A stretch of 64,000 bases of DNA from BOKV01 sp041397525 (GTDB lineage: Bacteria > Pseudomonadota > Alphaproteobacteria > Rhizobiales > Rhizobiaceae). The stretch is taken from the NCBI GenBank assembly GCA_041397525.1, contig JAWKWL010000003.1, positions 310,001-374,000 on the forward strand. The letters are read 5' to 3'. Shown here one piece after another: positions 63,862 through 64,000 of this stretch. The number at the start of each line of letters is the position of its first letter. Within the stretch, counting starts at the first letter, position 1. The notes under the pieces are model-generated. The model did no database searches and was not told the DNA's origin. It worked only from the letters and a program-made list of their open reading frames with translations. A program made the translations under genes and the position numbers.

Positions 63862-64000
63862 TCACCTTTTGTGCATGCCTCCAAGGAAATCGTCGAAAAT
63901 TGATTCCACATTGCGCTGGTAGTCCTTCTGGACCTTTTTGCCGGTTTCGAACATGTCGCCGAAAATATCCTCGAAACCGCCTCGCCTGTCGTTCGGTTGT
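63862..64000 (-). CDS. C-terminal end of a DUF937-like protein, partial
   Basis: The minus strand reads an open frame from the window edge to TGA at 63864-63862: it includes GGFEDIFGDMFETGKKVQKD and ends IFDDFLGGMHKR. A Gly/Phe-rich tail followed by GxxVQxDYQRNxExIFDxFL resembles the C-terminus of alphaproteobacterial DUF937-type proteins; the label is tentative. The 5' part is outside the window. Confidence 0.5.
   Translation of the reverse strand, partial: QPNDRRGGFEDIFGDMFETGKKVQKDYQRNVESIFDDFLGGMHKR

Overview
The window is chromosomal DNA of an alphaproteobacterium, most likely of the order Hyphomicrobiales (Rhizobiales). Evidence: the zwf-pgl-edd order of the Entner-Doudoroff operon, a PdhS-type cell-cycle kinase with a CtrA-like box upstream, a phasin plus acetoacetyl-CoA synthetase (polyhydroxybutyrate metabolism), a cysD-cysNC sulfate activation operon, and a tRNA-His with A73 and no encoded G-1, a known alphaproteobacterial peculiarity. 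Genus cannot be told from the sequence alone. There is no rRNA and no CRISPR array.

Layout. 1-4.5 kb: start of a GNAT acetyltransferase, then cysQ-cysD-cysNC (sulfate to PAPS) and a glutathione transferase. 4.7-11.6 kb: a MarR regulator divergent from a seven-gene homogentisate/aromatic operon (hmgA, a fumarylacetoacetase-type hydrolase, an aberrant metallo-beta-lactamase-fold protein, a small membrane protein, an FAD hydroxylase, a DUF2783-like small protein, a VOC protein). 11.7-19.4 kb: folD, two exported proteins, zwf-pgl-edd, and a Cys/Met PLP enzyme. 19.4-22.1 kb: an XRE regulator facing a desaturase and a PhnD-like binding protein. 22.1-37.5 kb: tdh-kbl, a ScfR-like regulator, an AsmA protein, acetoacetyl-CoA synthetase, a candidate small RNA, an orphan FbpB-like permease, a very large PdhS-type kinase, and a phasin.

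37.7-52.3 kb looks accessory. It begins at tRNA-His with a possible recombinase scar, carries a LysR-controlled ydcSTUV-patD putrescine/gamma-aminobutyraldehyde operon, then a copper-resistance operon (CusF-like, cupredoxin, multicopper oxidase, TolC-like protein, lipoprotein, His/Met/Cys-rich protein) bracketed by decayed IS3-type and IS5-type transposase fragments, then a TetR-SDR pair with two matching operators. 52.3-64 kb: a cupin protein, pobA divergent from a CecR-like TetR that heads an HlyD/ABC efflux operon, a methyltransferase, a universal stress protein, xseA, a two-gene ABC exporter, and the end of a further gene.

The most noteworthy signals are non-coding: a near-consensus promoter about 80 nt ahead of a strong terminator at 31.0 kb (candidate small RNA), a long hairpin element at 4.55 kb, several perfect palindromic operators (zwf, TetR-SDR, pobA-TetR, phasin), and a TTAA-N7-TTAA box upstream of the PdhS gene. 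All functions are inferred from recognised motifs and gene order; no search was run.
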